From assembly GCA_937867335.1 (NCBI GenBank), contig CALMKX010000194.1, positions 1 to 64,000 on the forward strand: DNA of 64,000 nt. Direction: 5' to 3'. Numbering within the stretch: position 1 is the first letter of the stretch; each line of letters starts with the position of its first letter. A program made the translations under genes and the position numbers. This DNA is from an uncultured Acidobacteriota bacterium (GTDB lineage: Bacteria; Acidobacteriota; Thermoanaerobaculia; Multivoradales; SZUA-115). This document shows, piece after piece, positions 35,492 to 42,593 of this stretch. A model generated the notes under the pieces. It was not told where the DNA came from, made no database searches, and saw only the letters and a program-made list of their open reading frames with translations.

Positions 35492-36184
35492 CTACGGCAC
35501 CAGCTCGAGCTGCACCCCGGCCCCACGGCGGGAGATGGTGATCTGTACGGGAGTGGCTCGATCGTCGAGAGCGAGCCAGAGGTCGAGACTCCCCTTCCAG
35601 AAGCGTTCCGAGCCGCGATGGATGCCCTCGATCGCCAGGTGGCGGGTGGCCTGCGAGGCTCCAGCGTGGTGCTGGAACTCGAAGCCGCGAGGCACGACCC
35701 GGACCGGATAGATCTTGCCGTCGGACCAGATCTCCATTTCCACCGGTTCTTTCGGCGGATTGCGGCGCAAGAGGTAGATCCCGGAAGCGATGTCGACCAC
35801 CTGCTCTCGGGCCACCTCGCCGCTCTTGTTCTTGGTCTCGCCGCGCCACTGGTAGGAGCTCCAGGCCCGGAGCGTCCGGCCGGTGCGAGTATCCACCTCG
35901 GAGCCGTAGCGGAAGTAGTCGTTGGCACGGCTCTGTTCAGAGGTGATCAGCAGCTCGCTCGCCAGAACGCCCTCGCGGGTCGGCTCGACGGTGAGGACGC
36001 CATCTCCTTCGTCGGGGAAGAAGAGGCCAGCGAGGAAGCCGCCGAGCCTCGTGAGGTGCCAGCGGTAGTGGAAACGCTCGCCGACTGCCGGGCTCGAGGC
36101 GGCATCGGCCGCGTGCAGAGGGCCGGCCCAGCAGCACAGGGCTGCCAGCAGCAGGAGGAAGAGCCTCGGTCTGCGAACCATCAT
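35492..36184 (-). CDS. Exported DUF3108 protein
   Basis: A 230-residue periplasmic protein. The signal peptide (RLFLLLLAALCCWAGPLHA) is followed by GERFHYRWHLTRLGGFLAG, typical of DUF3108, then SELLITSEQSRANDYFRYGSEVDT, VVDIASGIYLLR and LWLALDDRATPVQITISRRG. It resembles the lipoprotein-carrier-like fold described for the family; function not established. Tandem ATGs at 36184/36181 with GGAGGAGAG upstream decide the start. Probably independent of the lipoprotein cluster, which begins 96 nt downstream. Confidence 0.8.
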   Translation of the reverse strand: MMVRRPRLFLLLLAALCCWAGPLHAADAASSPAVGERFHYRWHLTRLGGFLAGLFFPDEGDGVLTVEPTREGVLASELLITSEQSRANDYFRYGSEVDTRTGRTLRAWSSYQWRGETKNKSGEVAREQVVDIASGIYLLRRNPPKEPVEMEIWSDGKIYPVRVVPRGFEFQHHAGASQATRHLAIEGIHRGSERFWKGSLDLWLALDDRATPVQITISRRGAGVQLELVP

Positions 36185-36285
36185 CCCGTCTCTCCTCCGG
36201 TCGTTCCGCTGCGGCTCGGCCGACGCGCGTCCATCCATGGGCTGTTTACGAACGGAGCCAGTGCTTCGTCCTTGGCTGGGGAGCC

Positions 36286-37680
36286 TCAGGCCAGGACTTT
36301 GACGATCTCGTCGATCAAAAACTCGGTTTCGAGCAGATGTCCTAGCCTGGCCGCGACATCTCCGAGGCCGTCGAGGTCGCCCAGCACCGACTCGGATTCG
36401 CCGTTGTCCAGGTAGATCAGGCCGAGGGGCCCGATGGCTCCGACGATTGGCAACAGCGCCGCTTCCGGCGAGGTGGGCTTGCCCACCAGTCGAGCCAGCG
36501 ACTGCGGTACCGCGACCTTCTCCCAACTGAACAGGCGCGGGCGGCCGAGCTCCACAGTGGCCAGCCACTCGGCTTGCTCCTTCGAGGTCAGGGACAGAGA
36601 ACGCACCCTCTGGGCGAGTGGTGTGCCGTCCTGATCGTTGCCGAAAGCCCCCGCGGCCAGGAGGCGGTCCTTGCGCAGCAGGAAGAGCACGGCACGCTCG
36701 GCGTGCTGTGAGACCGAAGCCATCAGATCGAGCATCAGAGACGCCAGTCCAGCTCCCGGCTCCCGGCGTTTTTCGGACTTCCTGGCCGGCGCCGGAGCGA
36801 GTCGCGGCTCAGGGCGGGCGAGAGCCAGGGCATGGGCGAGAGTGGAAAGGGCCGTCGAGGCCACCGCGGCGTTCTTCGGTACCACGGCGACAGCACCGAG
36901 CTCGTAGCCCTCGGTGAAGTCTCGCGAGAGCCGGGCCACCGCCACGACCAGCCGAGTCCTCGGCTCGATCAGCTTCGGATTGGCTCGAAGCTGCGGCGTC
37001 TCGACCAAGAGCACCGGGGTGGGCGGTGGGTCGGTCTCGAGCTCGCCGTTCGGGTCGGCGAACCACTCGACGGGCAGGCGTTCCTGAAGCTCGGCCGGCC
37101 ACTGGGGGTCGGCGCTCTGGATCTCGAGCCTCAAGCGAGCCGGACGGCCCTGGGGCGCAGGTGCGGCGGGTGGAGGTGAGCCGGGTCGTCTGGGCGCTCG
37201 GGTTCGAGTGGTGCCACGAATGCCCTCCTCGGCCGGGTGGGTGGCTTCGCTCGGGCTCGACGGGGGCTCCGGAGGGGGCAGCTGAGATTCGGCGTCGAAC
37301 TCGAACTGCCCCGACTTCCAGGACCCGAGCTCGCTCAAGGCTGCCGCGAGCTGGATCTGCACCGCTTCCTCGAGCTTGGCCCGGGTCAGCACACCGTTGG
37401 CGATCAGGATCTCGCCGAGCAGTCGATTGTTGCGCTCCTCGGCCTGGATCCGAGCGGCTTCCCGGACGGTGATCGGGTCCGCGAGCCCGCGTGAGACCAG
37501 CAGGTCGCCCAGGCGAGGTACGCCAGGCGCCCGGGCCTGCGTCGGCTGGCCGGCCTTGAAGTCGATGCGGCCCCGCTGGATGCCGCGGGTGAGCCGGAGC
37601 GTGCCGCTGGCGCGCTCTCTGGCGAGGTCCTCCAGGAGCTCGCTGAGCGAGGTCGAACCGAGATTTCCAGACCAGCCCAT
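36286..37680 (-). CDS. DUF4388 (PATAN)-domain protein
   Basis: A 464-residue cytoplasmic protein. Residues 1-65 are a DUF4388/PATAN unit (GNLGSTSLSELLEDLARERASGTLRLT, then IDFKAGQPTQARA). Next comes a helical region with LLGEILIANGVLTRAKLEEAVQIQ, resembling the N-terminal domain of type II secretion ATPases. A Pro-rich linker follows, and the C-terminal half looks GAF-like (LIYLDNGESESVLGD). Such proteins are regulatory in Myxococcus and Acidobacteria, but no specific role is known. It lies 102 nt downstream of the locus 2 TPR gene; TAGACT 10 nt before its ATG (37691-37696) may be a -10 of its own. Confidence 0.75.
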   Translation of the reverse strand: MGWSGNLGSTSLSELLEDLARERASGTLRLTRGIQRGRIDFKAGQPTQARAPGVPRLGDLLVSRGLADPITVREAARIQAEERNNRLLGEILIANGVLTRAKLEEAVQIQLAAALSELGSWKSGQFEFDAESQLPPPEPPSSPSEATHPAEEGIRGTTRTRAPRRPGSPPPAAPAPQGRPARLRLEIQSADPQWPAELQERLPVEWFADPNGELETDPPPTPVLLVETPQLRANPKLIEPRTRLVVAVARLSRDFTEGYELGAVAVVPKNAAVASTALSTLAHALALARPEPRLAPAPARKSEKRREPGAGLASLMLDLMASVSQHAERAVLFLLRKDRLLAAGAFGNDQDGTPLAQRVRSLSLTSKEQAEWLATVELGRPRLFSWEKVAVPQSLARLVGKPTSPEAALLPIVGAIGPLGLIYLDNGESESVLGDLDGLGDVAARLGHLLETEFLIDEIVKVLA

Positions 37681-37782
37681 TTCGTCTTGCAGTCTACTGG
37701 TAGAGCGGCTCGAGCGGCGAAGAAAAAAGGGCGCAGCCGATGTCGGCGGCGCCCTAGGTTTCTAGCGCGGTCGGAGCGATGC

Positions 37783-39162
37783 CTAGGAGGCGTTCTGAGC
37801 CGGCCGGAACTGCATCTCCGGATGGTTCCGCGCCTCGCGCAGGTAGGAGGCCACGTCGTTGACCAGCTGCAGCGTCGCGCGCTCGGCGATGGCCGCGCTC
37901 TCGAACACCATGAGGGCTGCGGTCGCCTCGCGATGGACGTCGCGGGAGCGGAAGATCGGGTACATCTCCTCGGCCAGCTGCTTGAGCTCGCGAATCCGGC
38001 CTTGTTGGGCGTAGACCCCGGCCAGGTCCAGCGAGACCTGGGCCGCGTCGTAGGCGATACCGCGATCGGCGAAGTTCTCCCGCAACCGCTGGAAGATCTT
38101 CTCCGCGGTGTCGAGCTGGTTCATTTCCTGGGCGATCTGACCTTCGATCCAGCTGGTCCGCCACTGATCGAGCTCGGTGCCGCTCTCGGCAGCCTGCTTG
38201 CGCAGCTCGGGAAGGAGCTTGAACGCGTCTGCCCGCCGGCCAGCGAGCCGCAGGCACTCCGCCAGGATGCTGAGCGTGCAGTAGACCAGGCGAGGCTCCT
38301 TGCTGGCGTCGATCAGCCCCTTGGCCTCCTCGAGCATCCGGATGCCCTCTTCGGGAGCGCCGCTTTCCTGGGCGATCTTCGCCCGTACCAGAAGCGTGCG
38401 ACCCACCCAGTGGTCCTCGCCCGCGTCGCGGTAGATTCCGAGCGCCTGATCCAGCAACTGAGCTGCTTCGTCGTAGCGCCGCTGCTCGCTGCGCAGGGAG
38501 CCCTTCAAGGTGAGCAGGCGGGCGCGCAGAAGAATGTCGTCCGTGCCCTCGGCGAGGAAAGCCTCGGCGTGCTGGAAGGCTTCCTCGGCGCTACGCAGGT
38601 CGGTGCCTACCCGGCGCGCATTGCCGATGAACGCCCAGGCTCGGGCGCGCAAGTCGTTGACCAGCGCCGGGCCGTAATGGCTGCCCTCGAGCTGCTCGGC
38701 CACGATCAAGCCGAGCTGGGCGAGGTCTTCCGCGCGAGCCGGGTCGGCCCCGGCCGCGGTCTGGCTCTGCTCGAGCAGGTACTCGCCGAAAACGTAGTTC
38801 TTGAACCGCCAGGTCCGCTCGATCAGAGAGCGCTGGCGGCTCACCGGGTGGCGCATCAGCTCCGCGAATAGCCGCGGAGCGCGGGCCCGGTCGCGGTCGC
38901 GCGCTTCACCGCGGACCTCGAGCGCGCTCTGGCCAAAAGAGAAAGCGCGGTCGTAGCTCGGGCTCTCGACGAGCTCCTGGGGTTGGAGTCCACCGAAGAG
39001 GTTGGTGACCAGGTCGCTGCCGGGAGGTGCGAGCCGTTCGACTTCCTTGCGGCAGGTGGCGCAGTTGTAAAGGTGCCAGGAGACCTTGATGTTCTCGCGG
39101 CGATTCAGTTTGCCGCGGGCGAACTTCTCCAGCAGCTTGTCATCGGGGTGAGTCTTGGGCAT
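37783..39162 (-). CDS. Zinc-finger TPR protein, putative anti-sigma (locus 2)
   Basis: A 459-residue protein with no signal peptide. Residues ~8-40 form a ZAS/zf-HC2-type finger (KLLEKFARGKLNRRE, then HLYNCATC, an exact HxxxCxxC), as in zinc anti-sigma factors. From about 160 on it is TPR repeats (DLRSAEEAFQHAEAFLAEG, RRYDEAAQLLDQALGIY, LDTAEKIFQRLRENF). The ending RELKQLAEEMYPIFRSRDVHREATAALMVF matches the locus 1 paralogue gap-free. No membrane helix is visible. ATG lies 3 nt after the stop of the sigma-like gene, whose 3' end carries the GGAGGGAGGA ribosome site, so the two are coupled. Anti-sigma function is inference from finger, order and coupling. Confidence 0.78.
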   Translation of the reverse strand: MPKTHPDDKLLEKFARGKLNRRENIKVSWHLYNCATCRKEVERLAPPGSDLVTNLFGGLQPQELVESPSYDRAFSFGQSALEVRGEARDRDRARAPRLFAELMRHPVSRQRSLIERTWRFKNYVFGEYLLEQSQTAAGADPARAEDLAQLGLIVAEQLEGSHYGPALVNDLRARAWAFIGNARRVGTDLRSAEEAFQHAEAFLAEGTDDILLRARLLTLKGSLRSEQRRYDEAAQLLDQALGIYRDAGEDHWVGRTLLVRAKIAQESGAPEEGIRMLEEAKGLIDASKEPRLVYCTLSILAECLRLAGRRADAFKLLPELRKQAAESGTELDQWRTSWIEGQIAQEMNQLDTAEKIFQRLRENFADRGIAYDAAQVSLDLAGVYAQQGRIRELKQLAEEMYPIFRSRDVHREATAALMVFESAAIAERATLQLVNDVASYLREARNHPEMQFRPAQNAS

Positions 39163-39165
39163 CAG

Positions 39166-39468
39166 TCAGTTCCTCCCTCCAGCTTCGCCGGTCTCCGGCT
39201 GGAAAGTGCGGCTCACCGCCTCCGCAACGGCACGCCGGCGGGCGACCCAATACAGGCGGCATTTCCTTCGGGCCTTGGATATTAGAAGAGATTCGGCTCT
39301 TTGGTCGCTGGGAGCCTGATAAAGCCATTCGACGATGCTTGCCTCGAGAAGGACATCAGCTTGACTGGGAGGAATCCTATAACGCCTAAGGATTTCCTCC
39401 AACAGCACTCGTGACTCTTTAAAAGAGTTTAGAGTCTGCGAAAAGTCTTGCTGTGTGGTGGCCTGCAT
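39166..39468 (-). CDS. Mini sigma-like protein (ECF region 2-like)
   Basis: A 100-residue protein. LLEEILRRYRIPPSQADVLLEASIVEWLYQ and then AESLLISKARRKCRLYWVARRRAVAEAV follow the spacing of ECF sigma region 2 in Acidobacteria (D-L-L-x-x-x...WL...ar.kC..YWr.RRR), but the match is divergent and region 4 is missing. ATG 39468 was chosen; a TTG one codon earlier is possible, and neither has a ribosome site. CATAAT lies 8 nt upstream, which would suit a leaderless transcript. G+C is conspicuously low (around 39270-39470) compared with flanking genes. It is coupled to the zinc-finger TPR gene, the classic sigma/anti-sigma order. Confidence 0.5.
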   Translation of the reverse strand: MQATTQQDFSQTLNSFKESRVLLEEILRRYRIPPSQADVLLEASIVEWLYQAPSDQRAESLLISKARRKCRLYWVARRRAVAEAVSRTFQPETGEAGGRN

Positions 39469-39497
39469 CAAGCGGTATTATGCACACTTGAGGCCTA

Positions 39498-39513
39498 AGA
39501 CGCTAGTGCGTCT
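39498..39513 (-). promoter_or_regulatory. Palindrome upstream of sigma-like gene (shared GCACTAG)
   Basis: AGACGC-TAGT-GCGTCT is a perfect 6-bp inverted repeat with 4-nt centre. On the transcribed (minus) strand it contains GCACTAG, ending 34 nt before the ATG at 39468. Locus 1 has GCACTAG in a palindrome 35 nt before its TPR gene. It could be an operator or a core promoter (TAGCGT as -10). Confidence 0.4.
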
Positions 39514-39528
39514 ATCAAGGAGTGAAGA

Positions 39529-39565
39529 ATCAAGGGGGTGCTCCCCGAACAAGCACCCCCTTGAT
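39529..39565 (-). terminator. Strong hairpin terminator/attenuator
   Basis: ATCAAGGGGGTGCT (39529-39542) and AGCACCCCCTTGAT (39552-39565) form a perfect 14-bp stem with a 9-nt loop. It begins 10 nt after the stop of the small secreted gene and lies before the sigma-like gene. On the minus strand it is followed by T-rich TCTTCACTCC. It should end or attenuate the small-gene transcript and separate its level from the sigma/TPR pair. Confidence 0.75.
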
Positions 39566-39574
39566 ATTTGCTAG

Positions 39575-39913
39575 CTAGGGCCTACCGTCAGGGTTGGAGC
39601 TGGTACCGGTTCCGCCACCGGAACTGGTGCTGCCCGTTCCGCCGGTGTTCGTGGTTCCATCCTGCAATACAACTGCATCGTGCGGAAGGCGTGATGAACT
39701 CGTGTCGCCAGTGACGAATCTGCTTAGGGCATTTTGCCAGAAGCCCTCAACTCCCGCAAGGATATCTACGAGAAGATCATCAAATGCTGCCACTACCTGA
39801 GTTCCGTGTGTCGACGGCGTGGGCCGCTCCGCCCAGGCGGTGCCGGGGAGGATAGAAGCGAGTGCAAGCAAGAGCAGAGTGGTTCGAGCTGAGCTTCTTC
39901 GGCTACGGCGCAT
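39575..39913 (-). CDS. Small secreted protein (locus 2)
   Basis: A 112-residue protein of unknown family. Signal peptide with a basic start ([20 protein letters not shown], cleavage after AWA), then a short amphipathic segment (AFDDLLVDILAGVEGFWQNAL) and a Gly/Ser/Thr-rich tail (GGTGSTSSGGGTGTSSNPDG). ATG 39913 has AAAGGAG at good spacing. It has the same layout and the same position relative to a TPR gene as the small protein at 6760-7047. The terminator directly behind it and hairpins in its leader suggest separate control. Role unknown; an exported signal or cell-surface peptide is speculative. Confidence 0.68.
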   Translation of the reverse strand: MRRSRRSSARTTLLLLALASILPGTAWAERPTPSTHGTQVVAAFDDLLVDILAGVEGFWQNALSRFVTGDTSSSRLPHDAVVLQDGTTNTGGTGSTSSGGGTGTSSNPDGRP

Positions 39914-39937
39914 AGGTTGGCTCCTTTCTCTGTGGTT

Positions 39938-39972
39938 AGCCGTGGCACGGCTCGCCGCGCGCTAGCGAGCCG
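39938..39972 (-). promoter_or_regulatory. Two mutually exclusive leader hairpins
   Basis: CGGCTCGC (39948-39955) pairs with GCGAGCCG (39965-39972), 8 bp. Alternatively AGCCGT and ACGGCT within 39938-39952 pair as a 6-bp stem with a 3-nt loop, using some of the same bases. Both lie 11 nt or more before the AAAGGAG site of the small secreted gene, so an RNA switch or dyad operator is possible. Confidence 0.4.
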
Positions 39973-40074
39973 ACGCTAGCCTCTAGTTGCAGCAACAAGG
40001 AGAAATCGGGACAACTTTATCGGCAGGGCCAGGAAACTAAGCCAGAACTACAGAGGGGGATTAGGAAGGGTGTT

Positions 40075-40150
<76 letters not shown>

Positions 40151-40285
40151 CAAGACACCTACGAGGGCGTAGATTGTCTGTTGAGGAGCGCGAGAGTGTC
40201 AAGGGGCGGCCCGTTCGCAGGCGCAGTCCGGCTCGCCAACCTGCTATCGTCCGCCGAGCGGCTTCAGAGTGAGGGGAGTTCAGAG

Positions 40286-40864
40286 ATGGGATCAGATCCG
40301 GTGGGCGCAGAAGGCGAGCAGATTCCGACTCGGGCCTTCCGCTGGCAGGCCTGGGGGATGTTCTGGTTGGCGGTCGCTTGCGCGGCTCTCGCCGTAGGTT
40401 GGCCTCAGCATCAGGCCACAGGCACGGCCCCCGGGGGGTTCCTTTTCGATGCCTCCGGCCAACCGGCTTCCCTCGGTGAGCGCCTGGCACCGGTGACCCT
40501 GGTGCACTTCTGGGCCACCTGGTGCCCGCCCTGCCTCACCGAGATCCCATCCCTCTCTCGTCTGGGCAAGGACGTACAGACCGACGGGTTCGCGATTCTC
40601 TTCGTGGCGGTCGACGACCAGGTGGGCAGGGTGCAGGAGTTTCTCGGCAGCAGCGATGAAGGCGTGCTGTTCGATCCCGACTGGCAGGTGGCACACCGCT
40701 ACGACGTCTTCAAGCTGCCGGAGACCGTGCTTCTGGTGGGCAACCGCTTCGTGGACAAATTCGTGGGAGCGCAGGACTGGGACAGCCCCGACGTGCGCCG
40801 ACGCCTGGCCGACAAGGTCGCCGAGGAGCGCAAGGAAGGGCTGCGTTTCGCCAGCGGCGGCTGA
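40286..40864 (+). CDS. TlpA-like membrane-anchored thioredoxin
   Basis: A 192-residue thiol-disulfide protein. One N-terminal membrane helix (WGMFWLAVACAALAVGW) places the thioredoxin domain in the periplasm. The active site is WCPPC within LVHFWATWCPPCLTEIPSLSRL, and the cis-Pro region is YDVFKLPETVLLVG. It probably reduces periplasmic disulfides or assists cytochrome maturation; no cytochrome genes are nearby. ATG 40286 has GAGGGGAG upstream. Upstream open frame through the tRNA is meaningless. Convergent with the beta-barrel gene. Confidence 0.9.
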   Translation: MGSDPVGAEGEQIPTRAFRWQAWGMFWLAVACAALAVGWPQHQATGTAPGGFLFDASGQPASLGERLAPVTLVHFWATWCPPCLTEIPSLSRLGKDVQTDGFAILFVAVDDQVGRVQEFLGSSDEGVLFDPDWQVAHRYDVFKLPETVLLVGNRFVDKFVGAQDWDSPDVRRRLADKVAEERKEGLRFASGG

Positions 40865-40875
40865 GGTAGGCCGGC

Positions 40876-41466
40876 TCAGTCGTGGAAGGTCAACCCGACG
40901 TGACCGAGGGCGAAGATCTGCTCTTCATCGAGGTTCGCCCAGTGGCCGGAGAGCTCGATCAGGATCGAAAGGTGCCGGGTCACTTCGAACTCGCCGGTCA
41001 GGCCGAGAGTGAGGCCGAAGGCGCTCTCGGAATCGCTCTTGCCGCTCAGCAGAGAATCGCCCTTGAGCTGGTAGCCACCGAGGCCCAGGTAGACGCCGGA
41101 CTCGTAGAACGACTGGCTATAGCGGTATTCGCCAGCGATGGTGGCGTAGTTCAGCTTGGCGTTCGACAAGGTGCCCAGCGGGTCGGCCTGGCGAAAATCG
41201 ACCTGCCCTACCCGGAGGCCGAGGAGCGTGCGCGGCTCGGTGACCAGTGCGCCGTTGAATTGGTACGTCAGGTTGCTCAGGTCGTCGCCGGGTTTGGCGT
41301 CCACCGAGCCGCCCACTCCGGCGAGCAGACCCAGAGAGTAGGTGTAGCGCTCTTGGGCGCTAGCGGGGGAGGCGAGTACGGCAACGAGGCAGGTCAGGAG
41401 GATCAGGACTGGTACCGCAGAGGTTCGCTGGGACAAGGTCAGGCTCCTCGGGAGTCTTTTCGGCAT
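40876..41466 (-). CDS. Outer-membrane beta-barrel-like protein
   Basis: A 196-residue exported protein. The signal peptide ends ASPASAQ and is followed by alternating beta-strand sequence of a small OmpW/OmpA-like barrel: YTYSLGLLAGVGGS, LLGLRVGQVDFRQ, YATIAGEYRYSQSFYESGVYLGLGGY, FGLTLGLTGEFEVTRHLSILIELSGHW, closing GHVGLTFHD. ATG 41466 was chosen because the signal peptide starts there. Specific family and function unknown. Confidence 0.65.
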   Translation of the reverse strand: MPKRLPRSLTLSQRTSAVPVLILLTCLVAVLASPASAQERYTYSLGLLAGVGGSVDAKPGDDLSNLTYQFNGALVTEPRTLLGLRVGQVDFRQADPLGTLSNAKLNYATIAGEYRYSQSFYESGVYLGLGGYQLKGDSLLSGKSDSESAFGLTLGLTGEFEVTRHLSILIELSGHWANLDEEQIFALGHVGLTFHD

Positions 41467-41644
41467 CAGAGCACGGGCGGCTCGGCAAGGGTCGGGCCGC
41501 GTCGAGTGGAGTGCGAGCGAGAGTATAGCGTCTTGAAATGCCTCTCCTTGAGGGAGATTGGCGAAGGTCCGCTCGCCCGGCCGCTCGCTTATACGGAGCC
41601 GGGCGGCACGGCGTAACACGCCATACGAGACGCGACGTTCCAAG

Positions 41645-42457
41645 ATGGTCGATCGAGAGCTCCTGGAACTGCTGGCGCCCGGCTCCTGCCTGGGCTGCGG
41701 TAGGTCGCCGGCAACGAGCCGGCGTCGGCTCGGGCTCTGCGCGGCCTGCTTCGGCCGGTTGTCGAGACTCCCTGCCGGCTGCAGCCGATGCGGCCGACCG
41801 CTGAGGATCGAGCCCCTGCCGGCAGGCTATTGCTGCGGCCGCTGCCGCCTGAGTCCGCCGGCCGTCGATCAGCTCTGGGCCCTCTACCAGTACGCGTCGC
41901 CCTTGGCCGAAGTGATCCGAGCGGTGAAATTCCACCGTCGAGTCGATCTCGTCGAGCCCCTGGGGAGGCTGGTCGCGGAGCCCTTGCGGAGCGAGCTCGC
42001 GGGCTACGACGCCCTGGTGCCGGTGCCCCTGCATTGGCTGCGGAGGCTCAGACGAGGCTACGACCAGGCAGAAGGGCTGGCCCGGGCGATGAGCGCCCCT
42101 CTGGGCTTGCCGGTGGTCAAGGGTCTCGTGCGGCGCCGGGCCACGCGAGCCCAGAGTTCCCTCGCCCGCGACGAGCGGCTGCGCAACCTGGAAGGCTCGT
42201 TCCGGGCTCGCCCGGCCGGTTTCTCGACGGGCGCCGCGTTGCTTCTGGTTGACGACGTGGTCACCTCCGGCGCGACCCTCGAAGCCGCGGCGCGAACACT
42301 GCTCGGCGCCGGGGCGGGCAAGGTGGCGGCCGTCGTGGTGGCTCGCACGCCCGAGCCCGAAGAGGTAGGGGAGGGCCTGCAGGCCTCATGGGCCGTGCCC
42401 CCGATGGGAGGCGAGAGCGTCTCTCGAGGGGGACACTCCCTCGAGATCCGACCTTAG
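41645..42457 (+). CDS. comF: ComF-family phosphoribosyltransferase-like protein
   Basis: A 270-residue protein with an N-terminal double zinc ribbon (PGSCLGCGR, LCAACFGRL, GCSRCGRPL, YCCGRC) and a PRTase domain (YDALVPVPLHWLRRLRRGYDQAEGLA; PRPP loop ALLLVDDVVTSGATLEAAA). ComF/GntX proteins take part in DNA uptake (natural transformation) or carbon use. The start ATG 41645 gives MVDRELLELLAPGSC; its ribosome site is weak. It is divergent from the beta-barrel gene across 178 nt. Confidence 0.88.
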   Translation: MVDRELLELLAPGSCLGCGRSPATSRRRLGLCAACFGRLSRLPAGCSRCGRPLRIEPLPAGYCCGRCRLSPPAVDQLWALYQYASPLAEVIRAVKFHRRVDLVEPLGRLVAEPLRSELAGYDALVPVPLHWLRRLRRGYDQAEGLARAMSAPLGLPVVKGLVRRRATRAQSSLARDERLRNLEGSFRARPAGFSTGAALLLVDDVVTSGATLEAAARTLLGAGAGKVAAVVVARTPEPEEVGEGLQASWAVPPMGGESVSRGGHSLEIRP

Positions 42458-42536
42458 TCGACCGCGGGCGCGAGCGGCCTGGAGCTGCGCCGAAGCTGGC
42501 ATGGGGCTTGAAACCGTCTTTGCGGTGACAGGTCAT

Positions 42537-42565
42537 TTGACAGCCCGGTGGGCCGGGCCTAAACT
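42537..42565 (+). promoter_or_regulatory. Sigma-70-type promoter for receptor-like gene
   Basis: TTGACA (42537-42542), 17-nt spacer, TAAACT (42560-42565). A consensus -35 with optimal spacing and a good -10, 28 nt before the GTG start at 42594. Confidence 0.65.
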
Positions 42566-42593
42566 TGCAAGAGGCGCTAAAGGACTTCCTACC

